A stretch of DNA of 8,736 bases from CAYWOS01 sp964459985 (GTDB lineage: Bacteria > Bacillota > Clostridia > Christensenellales > Aristaeellaceae), in the NCBI GenBank assembly GCA_964459985.1, contig CAYWOS010000066.1:1-8736 (forward strand). Direction: 5' to 3'. This document shows positions 1 to 6,108 of the stretch, one piece after another. Below the pieces are notes generated by a model. The model made no database searches, was not told the origin of the DNA, and saw nothing but the letters and a program-made list of their open reading frames with translations. Position 1 is the stretch's first letter. Each line of letters starts with the position of its first letter. The position numbers were made by a program, and so were the translations under genes.

Positions 1-1161
1 CGTGCCCGTCGTCACGCCCAGGCGGTTGGCGCCCGCGTAGCTTTCGTCGCGCAGATGCGCGGGCACGGGGCCGAAATCGCCCTTTTCGGCGTCCGCCATC
101 GCGGCGTACATCGCCGTGACGACCGAGTTGGATTTCGGGCTTTCGCAGACCGCGATGATCGCCTGCGTGATGGACAGCCGCGCCTCGGGCATTCCCACGA
201 ACTGCAGCGCCTGCGACGCCGCCACCGCCTGCAGCATGGCGACGGGGTTGGCCAGCCCGACGTCCTCGCTGGCGTGCGCGATGACGCGGCGGCAGAGCAT
301 TTTGGGATCGGCGCCGGCGTAGAGCAGCCTTGAAAACCAGAGCAGCGCGGCGTCGCTGTCGCTGCCGCGCAGCGATTTGCAAAACGCCGACAGCATATCG
401 TAGAACAGCGTGTCGTCGCAGCGAACGACGGGCTTTTGTATGCTTTCCTCGGCGATGGGCAGCGTGATATGAATGCGCCCGCCGTCGGTGGGCGTGGAGA
501 GCGCCGCCAGCTCGAGCGCGTTAAGCGCCATGCGCACGTCGCCGTTTGCGATCAGCGAAAAGTGCGAGATTGCCTCGTCGTCGATCTCGACGTTCATTTG
601 TCCCAGCCCGCGCTCTCCGTCCCTTACGGCGAGGCGCAGCACCTCCTCGACGCACTCGCGCGGGAGCGGCTCGAAGGCGAACACGCGGCACCGGCTGACG
701 ATGGCGGGCGTCATGGAAATCATGGGGTTTTCGGTGGTCGAGCCGATAAAGCGGATCAGCCCTTCCTCCATCGCCGGCAGGATGGAATCGCTCTGCGCCT
801 TGCTCCAGCGATGGCATTCGTCAAGCAGCAGATACGTCGCCTGCCCGTACATGGCGCGGCGCTCGCGCGCCTTTTGCAGTTCCTCGCGCACGTCGGACAC
901 GCCCGACGTCACGGCGTTCATGCGCACGAACGCCGCCTTGGTCATCTGCGCGATCACCATGGCCAGCGTCGTTTTGCCGCAGCCGGGCGGGCCGTAAAAA
1001 ATACTGCTGGTCAGGCGGTCGGCTTCGATGGCGCGGCGCAATAGCCGTCCCTTGCCGACGATTTGCTCCTGCCCGTAAAACTCGTCCAGCGTGCGCGGGC
1101 GCATGCGGTCGGCGAGCGGGGACAGCCTTTTGGGATCGTTTATTTCGTCAAACAGCGTCAT
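1..1161 (-). CDS. rarA: RarA/MgsA-family AAA+ ATPase, replication-associated recombination protein A (C-terminus cut by window edge)
   Basis: RarA proteins are cytoplasmic clamp-loader-like AAA+ ATPases that act at stalled replication forks together with SSB and recombination proteins. Reading the minus strand from ATG 1161 gives 387 residues open to base 1. The family is usually about 430-450 residues, so roughly the last 45-60 are missing. Visible motifs are Walker A GPPGCGKTT (57-65), Walker B LLLDECHRWSK (111-121), sensor 1 GSTTENP (140-146), and an arginine-finger region SRC (156-158) followed by RVFAFEPL. The C-terminal oligomerisation region is recognisable by the EDVGLANP, SPKSN and PVPAHLRD blocks. 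Start choice: ATG 1161 has GGAGG on the minus strand at 1168-1172, six bases upstream, and lies inside the end of the upstream nitroreductase gene (14-base overlap), suggesting coupled translation. The Walker B block reads DECHRWSK where the E. coli protein has DEVHRFNK; the catalytic Asp-Glu is intact. Identification is firm. Confidence 0.95.
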   Translation of the reverse strand, partial: MTLFDEINDPKRLSPLADRMRPRTLDEFYGQEQIVGKGRLLRRAIEADRLTSSIFYGPPGCGKTTLAMVIAQMTKAAFVRMNAVTSGVSDVREELQKARERRAMYGQATYLLLDECHRWSKAQSDSILPAMEEGLIRFIGSTTENPMISMTPAIVSRCRVFAFEPLPRECVEEVLRLAVRDGERGLGQMNVEIDDEAISHFSLIANGDVRMALNALELAALSTPTDGGRIHITLPIAEESIQKPVVRCDDTLFYDMLSAFCKSLRGSDSDAALLWFSRLLYAGADPKMLCRRVIAHASEDVGLANPVAMLQAVAASQALQFVGMPEARLSITQAIIAVCESPKSNSVVTAMYAAMADAEKGDFGPVPAHLRDESYAGANRLGVTTGT

Positions 1162-1912
1162 GATCGTCCTCCACGAACATCGTGGCGACCTCGCGCCCCT
1201 CGCCCCAGCGCAGGACGTGCTTCCTCTCGCCCACGCCCAGCGACAGATGCGTTAGCGCGATGCCCATGTCGAGATCGCCGGCGCCGATTCTTCGGGACAA
1301 CAGGAGCGTCCTTCCGGCATAGGAGAGCCGCCACGGCTGGCGGTTCATCGCGGAGGGCGCGGCGCGCACGCACTCGGCGGCGTGAAAGGCATAGATCGGC
1401 CAGCGCGTCGGATCGGTCGTGCACAGCTCGGACAGCGGCTTGCGCCTGCGCTCGCGGATGTCCTCCTCGACGGCGACGCCCAGCGCGATCACGGCGAGCA
1501 CGCGCTCGTCCGGACCCAGATCGATGTCAACGGCGCTTCTCCGGAACATGGCGAGCCAGCATGTGCCCAGCCCCAGCGCGACGGCTTCCAGCGCGAACGC
1601 CTCGCCGCTCGCGCCGGCGTGCAGCGCGGCGCGCGGCACGCTCTGATCGGCGATCACGGCGGCGCAGCGATTGGTGCCCACGACGGCGCCCACGAGCGGG
1701 ACGTTCAAAAACAGCCGTTCCTCGTCGCACTCGATCAGGACGATGCGCACGCCGGGCAGGCATACCCGCGCCGAGGCGAAATGCAGCGCGCTGATCTGCG
1801 CCACGTCGGGCGGCGCGCAAAAGGCGCGCACGCTCCTGCGCTGCGCGACGGCGTCCAGAAGGCGCGCGCGCTGCGCGACGCCTAAAAAGCCGTTGAGGGC
1901 GCAATCCTGCAT
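1148..1912 (-). CDS. Nitroreductase-family flavoprotein (TM1586 type)
   Basis: This is a 254-residue protein resembling the putative TM1586-type nitroreductases: FMN-binding, cytoplasmic, NAD(P)H-dependent reductases whose natural substrates are mostly unknown. Supporting segments are RRSVRAF (25-31), the usual N-terminal FMN-phosphate-contacting motif; GEAFALEAVALGLGTCW (103-119), the 'helix then GLGTCW' block; VLAVIALGVA (138-147); the RKPLSEL stretch near 157-163; and APSAMNRQPW (185-194), the second-lobe flavin/substrate motif of this subfamily. ATG 1912 is chosen as start because GAGGTGAT sits just upstream. A GTG at 1921 would add three residues but overlaps that ribosome binding site. 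The stop overlaps rarA by 14 bases, and a promoter at 1952-1980 should serve both genes. Family membership is well supported. Substrate is unknown, and no functional link to RarA is evident beyond co-transcription. Confidence 0.85.
   Translation of the reverse strand: MQDCALNGFLGVAQRARLLDAVAQRRSVRAFCAPPDVAQISALHFASARVCLPGVRIVLIECDEERLFLNVPLVGAVVGTNRCAAVIADQSVPRAALHAGASGEAFALEAVALGLGTCWLAMFRRSAVDIDLGPDERVLAVIALGVAVEEDIRERRRKPLSELCTTDPTRWPIYAFHAAECVRAAPSAMNRQPWRLSYAGRTLLLSRRIGAGDLDMGIALTHLSLGVGERKHVLRWGEGREVATMFVEDDHDAV
1166..1172 (-). promoter_or_regulatory. Ribosome binding site of rarA
   Basis: The minus strand reads GGAGGAC, with the GGAGG core six bases before ATG 1161. It lies inside the last codons of the nitroreductase gene. 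This fixes the rarA start and supports translational coupling. Confidence 0.8.
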
Positions 1913-1916
1913 ACCG

Positions 1917-1924
1917 ATCACCTC
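1917..1924 (-). promoter_or_regulatory. Ribosome binding site of the nitroreductase gene
   Basis: The minus strand reads GAGGTGAT, ending four bases before ATG 1912. It decides between ATG 1912 and the overlapping upstream GTG 1921. Confidence 0.7.
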
Positions 1925-1951
1925 ACGCGCCGTTTCGTTCAGTCAAACGAT

Positions 1952-1980
1952 AGTGTATCACGCCCCCGCGCGCGCGTCAA
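1952..1980 (-). promoter_or_regulatory. Sigma-A/70-type promoter for nitroreductase-rarA
   Basis: On the minus strand, TTGACG (1975-1980) and TACACT (1952-1957) are separated by 17 bases. A TG one base before the -10 gives it extended character. Transcription would start near 1945, leaving a leader of about 33 bases to ATG 1912. It lies between the YlbJ-like gene and the nitroreductase gene, so the downstream pair need not depend on transcription from 2843. Confidence 0.75.
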
Positions 1981-1994
1981 GGAACGAAAATGCG

Positions 1995-2006
1995 CGGACG
2001 CGTCCG
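1995..2006. repeat. 12-base perfect palindrome between the YlbJ-like and nitroreductase genes
   Basis: CGGACGCGTCCG is fully self-complementary. On the minus strand it lies just past the stop of the YlbJ-like gene and is followed by CGCATTTTCG. It could be a weak terminator hairpin (4-bp stem, CGCG loop) or a protein-binding dyad. The T-run is short and the stem small, so the role is unsettled. Confidence 0.35.
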
Positions 2007-2009
2007 TAT

Positions 2010-2843
2010 TTATGCGGGGATCAGGACGCGAAACGAAAGAAAGCATAACGAAAAGGCGATCGCGGCGTGCATCAGCCGGATGCCGATGATCTCGCCGACC
2101 GATACCCCGATCTCGCGGTAACAGATCGCCGTTTGCAGGATCACCGACAGCCCGCCGAAGGAGCACGCCGCGCAGAGCAGGGGATACTTGAAAGGAGAAG
2201 CGGTATTCGCCAGCCGCAGAACGCCGCCCGTTACCTCGATCGCGCAGGCGAGCGCCGTCAGCGCGCCGTCGGAAAGGGGCAGAATCGCGCCGGCAAGCGC
2301 CGAAGCCACGGTTCCGAGCATCATCAGCGCGCAGACCGACAGCATGGCGCGCGCCGTTTTATCCGTCGCGCCTGCCAATGAAAGCGGCGCGGGGGCGAGG
2401 GGCGCGCGCGCCGTCCCGCCCCGGAACGGCAGCGCCGCCAGCGCCGCCGACGCGATATGACAGGCAAACATCACGCGCGCCGCCGCCTGATCGCCCGTCA
2501 GCGCGCCCAGCGCGCCCAGAAAGAACGACGGGCTGAGCGTGCCCGTCGCGGCGCAAAGCCGTCTTGCGGCGGCCGCGTCCGTGCCGGGGCGCGCGACCAG
2601 CCTCGCGCCGCCCGGCGAGCCGCACAGCCATGCCATCGGCACGATCGCAACGCCGCGCGCCGGCACGCGCGAGGACAATAGCAGCATCAGGAAAAGCTGC
2701 GGCGCGAGCGCCGGCAGCACCTTTGCGGCAAAGGCTTCAAGCGCCGCGACCGCCGCCGTCAGGCTGATCCCGGGCAGCGCGAGCATCGCGCCCAGCAGCG
2801 CGCCGCCCGCCAGACACGCCGCGCCCTCGCGTATCTTTTTCAT
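2010..2843 (-). CDS. Polytopic membrane protein resembling sporulation protein YlbJ/SpoVV (short form)
   Basis: A 277-residue, strongly hydrophobic protein with about seven or eight apparent membrane segments. It resembles the YlbJ/SpoVV group of the nucleoside-recognition 'Gate' superfamily. B. subtilis YlbJ is needed for dipicolinate accumulation in spores, probably as a transporter in the outer forespore membrane. Resembling segments are PALAPQLFLMLLL (44-56), GSPGGARLVA (75-84), GTLSPSFFLGALGAL (101-115), the acidic EVTGG (203-207) and SFGGLSVILQ (228-237), the most diagnostic stretch. B. subtilis YlbJ is about 408 residues, so this copy is markedly compact. The start is uncertain: ATG 2843 gives a Lys-rich start right before the first membrane helix; ATG 2876 or 2885 would add 11 or 14 residues in AT-rich sequence that looks non-coding. 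None has a clear ribosome binding site. I infer a transporter-like role, possibly in sporulation. Confidence 0.7.
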   Translation of the reverse strand: MKKIREGAACLAGGALLGAMLALPGISLTAAVAALEAFAAKVLPALAPQLFLMLLLSSRVPARGVAIVPMAWLCGSPGGARLVARPGTDAAAARRLCAATGTLSPSFFLGALGALTGDQAAARVMFACHIASAALAALPFRGGTARAPLAPAPLSLAGATDKTARAMLSVCALMMLGTVASALAGAILPLSDGALTALACAIEVTGGVLRLANTASPFKYPLLCAACSFGGLSVILQTAICYREIGVSVGEIIGIRLMHAAIAFSLCFLSFRVLIPA

Positions 2844-2986
2844 CGCGCATGAATATGTGTAAAATGCTTTTTCCATGACTTTCATTTTTTCGGATGATGG
2901 GGTATAATGCTGTTGCGTATATTTTGGCAGCCGCTGCAAGAAATCCCGCGCGCGGCGCGTTATGTTGACGGAAGGATGTGAGGATC
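2844..2986. other. Divergent intergenic region, AT-richer than its surroundings
   Basis: This gap separates the minus-strand YlbJ-like gene from the first exported-protein gene. It contains the plus-strand TATAAT at 2903-2908, T-rich sequence around 2880-2890 and a GC-rich CGCGCGCGGCGCG tract near 2948-2960. No convincing minus-strand promoter for the YlbJ-like gene was found. Confidence 0.6.
2903..2908 (+). promoter_or_regulatory. Probable -10 element (TATAAT) for the exported-protein operon
   Basis: A perfect TATAAT lies about 80 bases before the first exported-protein gene. The hexamer 17 bases upstream (TTTCAT, 2880-2885) matches the -35 consensus poorly, and there is no extended -10 TG. 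The promoter may be activator-dependent, or use a sigma factor other than the vegetative one. Transcription would start near 2915. Confidence 0.5.
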
Positions 2987-4429
2987 GTGCGCAGAGTGAT
3001 CCTGCTGACGCTTGCCTTATCCCTGCTTGCGGGCGCCGCGTCGGCCGCGTTTTCGCCCGCCGGGCGTATGGACGGAAACGCGGAATTACGCGCTTCCGTC
3101 CGGCTGGACGCGCTTTCGCCGCTGGGCGAATCATCGCTTCACGCGGTCAACGCGTGGCTGGATGACGCTCAGATCGTCGTGACCGCGCGGGAATCGGGCG
3201 GCGACGCGCGATCCCGAATGCTTCTGACGGTCGGCGGCGCCGCGCTGATCGACGTCGTTTCACTGTATAGAAACGACTACGCGCTGACCGCTTTTTCACG
3301 GGAAGACGATACGTATCGCGCGTATTTGACCGCCGGGGGACGCAGGGACGCGCTTTCGCTGCTTACGGGCGACGATTCCGCGTCCGTTTCGCCGTCGGCG
3401 CTGATCAAGGCGTTCGTCGACGGCTCCGGCGCGATGTACGCGCTGCTCGAGGGCGTCGTGACGCCCAGAACGGTGAAAAGCTCGACCTCGATCAAGAACG
3501 TCGGCACCTCCTCGCAGTATGTCGAGTACAAGCTGACAGACGAGCAGATGAACGGCGTATGGCAAAGCCTGCTCGACGCCGCGCTGCCTTTCTTTGACGC
3601 CGCGCTTTTGTCCGCGCCCGCCGTCGCGCCGCAGGCGCGGGCGTTCCTGTCCGCGCTGACGTTTTCGGGCGAGTGCCGCTTCAAGCGGATGCAGAACAAG
3701 GCGGGCGAGGATATCGGGCTGCAGTTCACCGCGCGCGCCGCGTCGGGCGAGGACGCGCGCAAGGTGACGGTGTTCGGCGGTTACAAAGAGGGCGCGGGGC
3801 TGTACATGAGCTTCGCGCTGCCCGCCGTCAAGGGCAAAAACAACATGAAATTGACCGTTTCGGTCAAGCTGACGGAGAAAAAGACGACCAACACGCTCGC
3901 CGCCGAGGTCGCGTATACCAACGCGCTGAACGGCGTAACCGAAGAGGCGAGCCTGTCCGCGACGCTGAAAAACAACCTGACAAACGGTGAAAACATCACG
4001 GGAAAAATCACGCTGACCGCCAAGCGGGACGGCGTGAAAACGGCGTGGACAATCGAGCCGTCGCTCGCCGCCGCGACGGGGGATGATCGCTGGACGGGCA
4101 CGGCGGCGTTCCAGCGCAAAACGGGCGGCGCGCTCGATCTCAAGGGGACGCTCACGCTGTCCTGCGGCGCGGCCGCGGGGGACGACGATATCACGGAAAA
4201 GATCAACGGCACGCTCGATCTGACAGGCATGACCGACGAGGCGGCGGCGACGGCGCTCGCGGGCGAGAAAGCGATTTTCCTGTCCCGCTTCGTGCGCCTG
4301 ATCGCGGCGCTGCCCGAGGCGGAGCGCACGCTGCTCACGCATGAACTGCGCACCGACGCGTGGATGACCGCGCCGAGCGTGTCGACCGACGCCGCGCCCG
4401 ATCCTTATCGTGTCACAGAGGAGGAATAA
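2987..4429 (+). CDS. Exported protein of unknown function, beta-rich (first of three related exported proteins)
   Basis: I do not recognise a named family. The 480-residue product has a Sec signal peptide (Arg-Arg, hydrophobic core, AGAASA, cleavage near residue 20) and no lipobox or further membrane segment, so it should be secreted or envelope-associated. Residues from about 225 to 420 are alternating hydrophobic/polar strands rich in Thr, Lys and Ala, as in a large beta-sheet or beta-barrel-like fold. A helical LPEAERTLLT segment (442-451) precedes a short acidic tail ending in three Glu. GTG 2987 is preferred because AAGGA (2972-2976) is ten bases upstream and GAGG (2980-2983) three; GTG 2978 would leave only one base after AAGGA. 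The gene ends one base before the next ATG, so the two form an operon. FKRMQNKAGEDI (232-243) and the C-terminal segment have counterparts in both following genes. Confidence 0.75.
   Translation: MRRVILLTLALSLLAGAASAAFSPAGRMDGNAELRASVRLDALSPLGESSLHAVNAWLDDAQIVVTARESGGDARSRMLLTVGGAALIDVVSLYRNDYALTAFSREDDTYRAYLTAGGRRDALSLLTGDDSASVSPSALIKAFVDGSGAMYALLEGVVTPRTVKSSTSIKNVGTSSQYVEYKLTDEQMNGVWQSLLDAALPFFDAALLSAPAVAPQARAFLSALTFSGECRFKRMQNKAGEDIGLQFTARAASGEDARKVTVFGGYKEGAGLYMSFALPAVKGKNNMKLTVSVKLTEKKTTNTLAAEVAYTNALNGVTEEASLSATLKNNLTNGENITGKITLTAKRDGVKTAWTIEPSLAAATGDDRWTGTAAFQRKTGGALDLKGTLTLSCGAAAGDDDITEKINGTLDLTGMTDEAAATALAGEKAIFLSRFVRLIAALPEAERTLLTHELRTDAWMTAPSVSTDAAPDPYRVTEEE
4418..4424 (+). promoter_or_regulatory. 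Ribosome binding site of the second exported-protein gene, inside the end of the first
   Basis: GAGGAGG lies six bases before ATG 4431 and also encodes part of the Glu-Glu-Glu C-terminus of the preceding protein. The layout implies translational coupling. Confidence 0.85.
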
Positions 4430-4430
4430 C

Positions 4431-5984
4431 ATGAAACGCTTGACGGCACTGATCCTGATCCTGACGCTGATGAGCGCGCCCGCCGCTATGGCGGCAACCG
4501 GCGCGCCGACGGACAAGCTCGAGCAGCGCATTCTCGAGCAGTACCGCAAATCGGGCTTCTACGCCGATTTGACGGCGGACATCAAGGGCGAGGGAATGGA
4601 GTACATCGACGCGGCGACGTGGGCGATGATGAGCGCCGTTCTGCCCGGCGCGGCGCTGCGCTTCGAGAGCACCATCCGTCTGAACAACCGCGAATCGACG
4701 CTGTCGCTCTCGCGCGGCGACGCGGAGCTGTCGCGCGCGGTGATCCTTGAAAACGGCCTGCTGACCCTGTTCCAAAGCGATCTTTTGTCCGACCGCGGCG
4801 CGTGGTATTCCGTGCCCGCGGCCTACGGCGCGGCCGATCTGATCGCGTCCGTGCGCGGCGGCGAGGACGGCGCGTGGCCGTCGATGGCGGGCGTCGTGTA
4901 CGCCGTCGTCAACGCGCCCGCCGAATGGCAGACGCGCGCGGGCGTGTACATGAACGCCTATCTGACCGATCTGGGATTGTGGATGCAGAAGTTCACCAAG
5001 GTGGCGATCGTTCCGGCGGGCGACGGGACGACCCTGACCGAAATGACCTGCGCGATCCCCGGCGACGAGGTCAAGCGCGAGCTTCAGGCCATGCTGGTCA
5101 AATTGTACGGCGACAACGCGCTGCTCACGCTCCTGCGCGAGGTACTCACGGCGGACGAGGCCGCGGCGTATCTCAACGCGGCGGCGCAGCCGGCGCTGTC
5201 CGCGATGGTCGACGCGCTCGTGATCGACGGCGACGCGACGGTGATCAGACGCTTTAACGCGCAGGGCAAGGCGATCCAATGGAGCATTTCCCTGCCCTTC
5301 GCGCCGTCGCAGGCGATTTCGCGCCTGACTTTCGCGTCGGAGACCGCCGAGCACGGCGATCGGTATGATATCGAGATCGCCTTTAATCCGTCGGACGCCT
5401 CGCTGCCCGGCGCGAAGGCGGTGATCAGCGCCGTTCCCGACGCGGAAGGCGCGTATACGGGCGATCTGATCCTGACGCTGCCGACGGCGGCCGACGCGTT
5501 TACCGTCGTTGAGGAAGCGACGCGCGAATTGCGCTACACGTACTATTTCTACTGCGATCTGCCCGAGCAGACGTACGATTTCGCGAACGACCGCGCCGAG
5601 CGCGCGATCGACGTGATGCTGGCGCTGACGCCCGCGCAGGGCAACGACGGGCATCGCCATTCGGCCACGCTCCACGCCGACTTTTCCTCGCGTTCGAGCA
5701 ATACCTCGCCCACGCGCCTGAACGCCTCGCTGAGCCTGATGGATCTGACCGCCGATAGCGGGCTGACCTTCAGCCTGACCGCGCGCACCGCCGTGGCGTG
5801 GACGCCCGAAACGGTCATATCGTCGGTGCCGGCGGCAAGCGTCACGCGCCTTGAACAGTTGTCGGGCGAGGGCAGGACGGCGCTGCTGACCGCATGGCGG
5901 CAAAGCATGACCGGCGCGCTTACCGCCGCGATCGCGCAACTGATCCCGTACACGGTCACCGATAACGACGTTTCGGCGCCGTAA
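4431..5984 (+). CDS. Exported protein of unknown function (second of three related exported proteins)
   Basis: A 517-residue protein with a clear Sec signal peptide (MKR, hydrophobic core, SAPAAMA, cleavage near residue 21), no lipobox, no other membrane helix and no wall-anchor motif. It should be outside the cytoplasmic membrane. I recognise no family. The mature protein starts with a predicted helix (DKLEQRILEQYRKS), then strands around a TLSLSRGDAELSRAVILENG block, a helical middle, VIRRFNAQGKAI (271-282), more strands and a C-terminal helix containing LSGEGRTALLT (477-487). These segments occur in the same order in the genes on either side, which suggests diverged paralogues. The start is secure: GAGGAGG six bases upstream and the signal peptide beginning at ATG 4431. 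It is translated with the preceding gene (one-base gap) and followed by an imperfect hairpin at 5991-6017. Confidence 0.78.
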   Translation: MKRLTALILILTLMSAPAAMAATGAPTDKLEQRILEQYRKSGFYADLTADIKGEGMEYIDAATWAMMSAVLPGAALRFESTIRLNNRESTLSLSRGDAELSRAVILENGLLTLFQSDLLSDRGAWYSVPAAYGAADLIASVRGGEDGAWPSMAGVVYAVVNAPAEWQTRAGVYMNAYLTDLGLWMQKFTKVAIVPAGDGTTLTEMTCAIPGDEVKRELQAMLVKLYGDNALLTLLREVLTADEAAAYLNAAAQPALSAMVDALVIDGDATVIRRFNAQGKAIQWSISLPFAPSQAISRLTFASETAEHGDRYDIEIAFNPSDASLPGAKAVISAVPDAEGAYTGDLILTLPTAADAFTVVEEATRELRYTYYFYCDLPEQTYDFANDRAERAIDVMLALTPAQGNDGHRHSATLHADFSSRSSNTSPTRLNASLSLMDLTADSGLTFSLTARTAVAWTPETVISSVPAASVTRLEQLSGEGRTALLTAWRQSMTGALTAAIAQLIPYTVTDNDVSAP

Positions 5985-5990
5985 ACGGTG

Positions 5991-6017
5991 CGTTTGCGCG
6001 GATATCGCGGACAAACG
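5991..6017 (+). terminator. Imperfect hairpin after the second exported-protein gene (possible weak terminator)
   Basis: CGTTTG (5991-5996) pairs with CAAACG (6012-6017). Inside it CGCG (5997-6000) pairs with CGCG (6006-6009) around a GATAT loop, leaving a GA bulge. It sits six bases past the stop codon and ahead of a new promoter, a sensible place to end the upstream operon. No T-run follows, so it is not a canonical intrinsic terminator and may only protect the 3' end. Confidence 0.4.
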
Positions 6018-6047
6018 GGCTGAAATGTGGCAATATTGTTTCCGGGG

Positions 6048-6076
6048 TTGTGAAGCGTCGCGGAATATGCTACAAT
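6048..6076 (+). promoter_or_regulatory. Sigma-A/70-type promoter of the third exported-protein gene
   Basis: TTGTGA (6048-6053) and TACAAT (6071-6076) are 17 bases apart, with an extended -10 TGC directly before the -10. Transcription would begin near 6083, giving a leader of about 26 bases. The third exported protein therefore probably has its own, stronger expression, separate from the two genes before it. Confidence 0.8.
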
Positions 6077-6090
6077 CTAATGGGAAAAAC

Positions 6091-6100
6091 AAGGGAGGAA
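6091..6100 (+). promoter_or_regulatory. Ribosome binding site of the third exported-protein gene
   Basis: AAGGGAGGAA, with GGAGG at 6094-6098, lies ten bases before ATG 6109. The strong site selects ATG 6109 over in-frame sequence upstream, which overlaps the promoter. Confidence 0.8.
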
Positions 6101-6108
6101 CTATCATC

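Noticed and set aside
436..1044. A 202-codon plus-strand frame at the left edge
   Set aside because: It is the complement of the RarA ATPase domain, whose Walker A, Walker B and sensor motifs are unambiguous on the minus strand.
2971..3058. Lipobox or LPXTG-type anchoring in the exported proteins
   Set aside because: None of the signal peptides has a Leu-x-x-Cys cleavage site, and no C-terminus has an LPXTG motif followed by a hydrophobic helix. The proteins are treated as soluble or non-covalently attached.
2886..3134. N-terminal extension of the YlbJ-like membrane protein up to an ATG at 3134
   Set aside because: The extra residues are Arg/Pro-rich, overlap the divergent signal-peptide gene and its promoter region, and do not fit the family's N-terminus.
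3296..4549. A 417-codon open frame on the minus strand opposite the first exported-protein gene
   Set aside because: Arg-rich shadow translation with no recognisable domain. It overlaps two tightly packed plus-strand genes.
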